From: Pseudoips prasinana
Taxonomy: Eukaryota; Arthropoda; Insecta; Lepidoptera; Nolidae
DNA length: 64,000 nucleotides
Direction: 5' to 3'
NCBI GenBank assembly: GCA_951640165.1
Contig: OX621260.1
Location: 26,306,001 to 26,370,000 of the forward strand
Each line of letters begins with the position of its first letter. Positions within the stretch are counted from its first letter, which is position 1. Below are positions 60,201-64,000 of the stretch, piece by piece. Made by a program: the position numbers and the translations under genes. The notes under the pieces were generated by a model. The model did not search any database. It was given only the letters and a program-made list of their open reading frames with translations, and had not been told where the DNA came from.

Positions 60201-60311
60201 TCAAGTCCGTCTCATGAGGAGCCAGCGGCTGCAGTGACCGTGCAGGTTGAATTTTCTGTATCGCATACAATGCCACTGGGGGACTTGCTGCATACGACGT
60301 AGAGCTTCCAT
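60201..60311 (-). CDS. Candidate secreted peptide gene, exon 2
   Basis: Minus strand, after an acceptor GTGATTACAG. In phase 0, matching exon 1, it encodes 36 residues: MEALRRMQQVPQWHCMRYRK then FNLHGHCSRWLLMRRT and stop. Two Cys residues 11 apart (WHC...GHC) could form a disulfide ring. A longer frame in another phase (to 60127, DGSSTSYAASPPVALYAIQK onward, 61 codons) is also open and could be the true one if an intermediate exon changes phase. Base composition is balanced compared with its AT-rich surroundings, which supports an exon. No known neuropeptide signature. Confidence 0.4.
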   Translation of the reverse strand: MEALRRMQQVPQWHCMRYRKFNLHGHCSRWLLMRRT

Positions 60312-61129
60312 CTGTAATCACAATATTAAGGAGCGTAACTAAATAAATACGTAGATTAATAATCTACAAAACGTGAATTATTTTTTTATGGATGAAAATG
60401 GCTTTTAAGAGGATGCTGATGAGGTTAAACTCGAAGGTATTCTAACAATACTATTTAAAAACTAACCAAATGAGTTAAAATTCATTTTACAAGTAAAATT
60501 GCCAAAGTGCATGTCCGGTCTCGGACGTAATAATATCAACTCAATGATAGCATTGTATCGGCACCCGAATAACTACTACTTACAATACCCACTTCCAATG
60601 AGCGACGCTTTGACAACACTTACTTGACTAAAAGTTACTAAAAACGCGGTTTTCTTAACAGTTCTTTAACATTAAAGTAGATGGCGCTTGGAAAGTATCA
60701 ATGAATTTTATGTTCCTTTTGTTATCTTCACCTTGATCTATATCGTCATTCGCTTATTATCAAATCCAGAGATTTCATGAATATTAAATCAATACAAAAG
60801 AAGTATGTTGAAAGTCACGAAGATTCGTATTTAAATTTAATGCGATAACAAAGATATTTCACGAATTTCAAGTGCACATTCTCAATACACGGAAGTATAT
60901 ATGTATGTATCGTAGCGTGGATTCCAGGCTTAACTGGCTTATTTCAGTATGGTGCTACAAATGTGCAATATACAATCTTGAAAGATTTGTAGTGTTTCCA
61001 CAGAATTTATATTTTATTTGCGCTAAACGTTTTAATGCCACTGTTATAGTGTTAAATTTATATGGAAAACAAAAATCATAGAAAGATTAAAATAGTTCTT
61101 TAAATTAATCAAAATCAAATTTTAGAGCA

Positions 61130-61640
61130 TGTTAAGATCTTAAGGCAGGAACTTAATTTCATCAAATTTTCCCATAAATAATCTCTATGCTTGCTACGCC
61201 TTTATTTATTTATACCTCTTTTATTTATGAGGGGTGAAGCAAATGTGCAGTATGGTCAAAAAGAGCCAATTCAATCACTTCCGCTTTACATGCTCTTTTG
61301 AAATTGTGGGCAAAATTATCTAAACTTGTTTGGCTAATTAATCTAGTTAGTTATTATAAAGCTAATGCTAAAATTTAACGTTGCAATTATTATTTAAGTT
61401 CTTGCGTTATATTGTTATTCTGCAATTCATTAATATTAAAGTCGCCTGCTAAAATAATAATTTCCAACCTTTTCCTATTAAGCAATAGTAGTTGCCCCAA
61501 CTTACAAAAAATATATTCAAATTTCCTATTTTAACTACCCTATACAAACATGTAGAAACTATTTTAAAATGAATTAATTGTACAGCACAACATTCAAATA
61601 CGTTAGCCACAGAAATTGATACGTCTTCTAACAACTTTCT
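61130..61640 (-). pseudogene. LINE endonuclease fragment
   Basis: Minus-strand frames read DVSISVANVFECCAVQLI, VSTCLYRVV and IILAGDFNINEL, the middle of a Jockey-type APE endonuclease. Frameshifts and stops interrupt it. Confidence 0.75.
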
Positions 61641-61762
61641 CCAAAAGTGTCCATTTTTGTATGTAATGTAAGTTCATATTATTTTAAAAGTTTGTAAGTT
61701 AAGTGTCAAAAAGTGTTACCCAATGGCCTAATATTATAGCTAGGACCTAATTAATTACTCAC

Positions 61763-61870
61763 ATTATCTATATTCCGAGAATTCCGATGTGCACGAAAAG
61801 GGAAGGCCCCGCACGATACAACCGAGCACAAAATTATCCCGAATAGTAAACAAACGTAAGGAAACTTCAT
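61763..61870 (-). CDS. Candidate secreted peptide gene, exon 1 (signal peptide)
   Basis: ATG 61870-61868 opens MKFPYVCLLFGIILCSVVSC, a textbook signal peptide, followed by GAFPFRAHRNSRNIDN and a GATAAT/GTGAGT donor, phase 0. 36 codons. The upstream in-frame sequence up to 61981 is open but not signal-like, so I start at this Met. A GC-rich block with a TATA-like element lies 120-240 bp upstream, as expected for a promoter and leader. A mature peptide would begin near residue 20. Joining to 60311 is in frame but spans 1.45 kb and a LINE remnant. Function unknown. Confidence 0.55.
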
Positions 61871-62100
61871 TATCACTATGACAAAGTTTTGAAGTCGGCA
61901 GTATGTCCGAATGTATGGTGTCCTTTTGTTGCGTTCTGTAACCGCACAATATGTTATAGGGAATGTCTGGATCGTCGGCATCCCGCCCGTATATAAAGAA
62001 GCAGACGCCTACACGCTCTCTTCCCGACGCCGCCGCCGCGCGGCACAGCAGCACCGCGCAGCCCCACTTAACGATCAACAAATAGTTCTCAACGCATAAC
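61871..62100. promoter_or_regulatory. Candidate promoter region with TATA-like element
   Basis: TATATAAAG at 61990-61998 on the plus strand (CTTTATATA on the minus strand) next to a CpG-rich block at 62010-62065 (GACGCCGCCGCCGCGCGGCA). By consensus it fits plus-strand transcription better, but it is also suitably placed for the minus-strand signal-peptide exon. Direction cannot be settled from sequence. Confidence 0.4.
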
Positions 62101-62533
62101 TAAAATATTTAGAAATGAAGTGTTCTTTAATACACTCAATTCGAAGTATTCTGCTTATTATAACATATCCTAATTCAAACTAGTTAATCACATTTGATAT
62201 AAATCAATGTTTGCAACCAATTTGAAGCCGTTACTTAAATTAAATAACACCTTGTATAAATAAATCACAATATGTATGTATAATTCTTGTCCCAATCAAT
62301 ACGACAAAGATTTCTTGTAACACTTCGTTGTGTGGCAAGAAAGCTTTGTCTCGGGTTATTATTTTAGGCTACATGTACAGATTGATGTAACTTTAATTTT
62401 ATGCGATAGAGTTATTTAAATCTGTTATTCTTGAATATACTTTAAGTGATTTTAATAAAAAAATATGTTATTGACTAGTGTTGTATCAGTATACTAGTAA
62501 AGTTGTTAACAGTTCAATACATAAATGTATTTA

Positions 62534-62851
62534 TCTATACATATAATAAAATCGTAGGAAAGTCAAAACTGTACATGGAATATTTTTTAAAAAGGATACT
62601 TGGGGCGTGATCTACCATCGATATCGAAGCCAAAAATATAGATTTTAGAATTTTTGTCTGTGTGTCTGTTTGTCTGTATGTATGTCCGGGCTAAACTCAA
62701 AAAGTACTGCATGGATTTACTTCAAATTTTGCATGAATATTACTAAGGGGTCGGGTCAACATATAGGCATATTATCACGCTATCACATACGGGGGACGAG
62801 CTGAGATAATTTATAAAACTTAACGCGGGTAAAACCGCGGGGCACAGCTAG
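62534..62851 (+). mobile_element. Non-autonomous Helitron-like element (family H2)
   Basis: TCTATACATATAATAAAATC start, GCACAGCTAG end, A before and T after. 318 bp. GCGGGTAAAACCGCGG hairpin 10 bp from the end. Internal (TGTCTG)n patch. Confidence 0.85.
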
Positions 62852-62859
62852 TTTACAAT

Positions 62860-63527
62860 AAGTACGTATGTAAAATATCGTTCTTTTGTGTAATATAAAT
62901 AATACTTAAACTATAATTTTATATTCCTAAAATCCCAATATTATGTCATGTGAAACTACGTTTGATAAAAAAAAATATGAAATAGACATTCCAAGGTTTC
63001 CATTAAAGGTAATCGGCAGGTTTGTATGGGATTTTTGTACCGCTAGTAAAATTTCGTGATTCGGGATATTTTATGTTTTAATTGGTAGTTAATGTGATAG
63101 AAAAGGTATTTTTATTTCTTAGATTTTTAGAACTTGGGATATAAAAGTATTAGCCAGTTTTATTTTAAGGTTACGTTTGGTAATCTGTGGGTCAACCCCA
63201 TGACCGTTGATACATTGCAGTTCGAAAATCACTCTTACTGCCTAAGTAATAAAGATACTGTAAATATCAAAGTGTATCTACTGATGTGGCAATGAAATGC
63301 TAGTGTACCAATGAAGATTATTACATGATTCGCTGGTAAGTGTTTTTGGTGAACACATGTGGAGCGTTTTTAATTTAATATTTTCGTTATTATAATTGAT
63401 TTTGGTGTTGCTTTTGAAAGCCTATATGTGTCTGTGATTTGTGTATTTTAATTATATCTGTGTTTGTCCTCATATTCCATTTGGGTGAGTTATATTTTGT
63501 TTCGTATAAGATTGATGCCGGGCGACC
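62860..63527. other. Intergenic or LINE 5' leader
   Basis: No gene recognised. The right part may be the 5' untranslated region of the LINE whose ORF1 starts at 63528. Confidence 0.4.
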
Positions 63528-64000
63528 ATGGAAGTTGATGAAACTCTCCATGGCCGTCCGCCGGATCCTGGCGAGTCGCGAGAAGTCCTCAACGACGACT
63601 CTGGCGACAGTAATAAAGCAGAAAATTTTTCCTACGGTTCAGGTTTAATTGCCCCCTTGGCTAATTTTGAGGCTGTTGAACGCTCGATCCACAAACGTGG
63701 AACTAGCGGAGACGGTCCTCCTCCCCCTAAAAAGCCGCATACGAATCGCCTATCTCAATCCATTGAACGTCAGATCCCCCAGTCTGATGAAATCTATCCA
63801 TCTCAGACTAATAATACTCCATTGTCACAACCAATTTCTCAACTTTCTCCGCAAACCAACAATTTACAGTCAAACTCATCTTCATTAGGCCGTTCTAGAT
63901 ACTCTAACAGAGATATCAGACCATTTTTAGTCCATGTTGCCTTTAAATCAGATAACCCTGCAGCAAGCACTTCAATACATCCCATTAAATTCGGCCAACT
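63528..64000 (+). CDS. LINE ORF1 (Gag-like) protein, N-terminal part, runs off the window
   Basis: ATG 63528 in a good context (GCGACCATGG). Open for 157 codons to the window edge without a stop. The N-terminal ~120 residues are Ser/Pro/Gln/Asn-rich and disordered (GDGPPPPKKP, SQPISQLSPQTNNLQSN). The end FLVHVAFKSDNPAA followed by HPIKFGQ matches the start of the Gag-like RNA-binding domain of I/Jockey/R1-type LINE ORF1 proteins (Y/F-V-V-H-V and LHPVKFG). The zinc knuckles and ORF2 should follow beyond 64000. Likely a recent insertion. Confidence 0.75.
   Translation, partial: MEVDETLHGRPPDPGESREVLNDDSGDSNKAENFSYGSGLIAPLANFEAVERSIHKRGTSGDGPPPPKKPHTNRLSQSIERQIPQSDEIYPSQTNNTPLSQPISQLSPQTNNLQSNSSSLGRSRYSNRDIRPFLVHVAFKSDNPAASTSIHPIKFGQ

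Overview
This window reads as nuclear DNA of an insect, most likely a lepidopteran. It is AT-rich, its genes have long introns with GT-AG boundaries, and most of the non-coding sequence is interspersed repeats: tRNA-headed SINEs, 5S-rRNA-headed SINEs, Helitron-like elements ending in CTAG, mariner/Tc1 transposons, and RTE and Jockey/CR1-type LINE pieces. The host order is inferred from the repeat families and the gene family; no species can be named.

The main host content is two DEG/ENaC (pickpocket-type) sodium-channel subunit genes arranged head to head. The minus-strand gene shows its first two coding exons (6529-6716 and 3156-3362) and then runs off the left edge. The plus-strand gene can be rebuilt completely from nine exons between 34103 and 55237. 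Their lengths sum to 1542 nt (513 codons plus stop), and every junction agrees in phase. The model includes a 27-codon exon (41488-41569) that does not stand out as an ORF. Both genes split the same Arg codon at the exon 1/2 boundary and leave exon 2 in the same phase, so they are paralogues.

Between them lies a two-exon gene for a small secreted protein (26959-27153 and 31879-32082) with a nearly full LINE ORF2 in its intron, and an unassigned 95-codon ORF (32705-32992). Near the right end there is a candidate minus-strand secreted peptide gene (61763-61870 joined to 60201-60311), and the window ends inside a LINE ORF1 (from 63528).

Mobile DNA by region: 608-3038 is a foldback-type transposon with ~290-bp inverted ends built of 102-bp sub-repeats, an exact 8-bp target duplication, and a defective mariner inside. 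8399-9954 is a LINE ORF1 followed by the first codons of ORF2. 11064-14688 is a tandem duplication in which one copy later lost ~2 kb at a 3-bp microhomology. 17.4-21.3 kb is a SINE cluster with a Helitron-like insertion that splits one SINE exactly. 23679-24032 holds two abutting perfect palindromes inside a MITE. 25175-25682 is a GC-rich retroposon with a 13-bp target duplication. 37833-39421 is a Tc1 transposon with an intact transposase inside an intron of the plus-strand channel gene. All eight introns of that gene are long, and most are filled with repeats.
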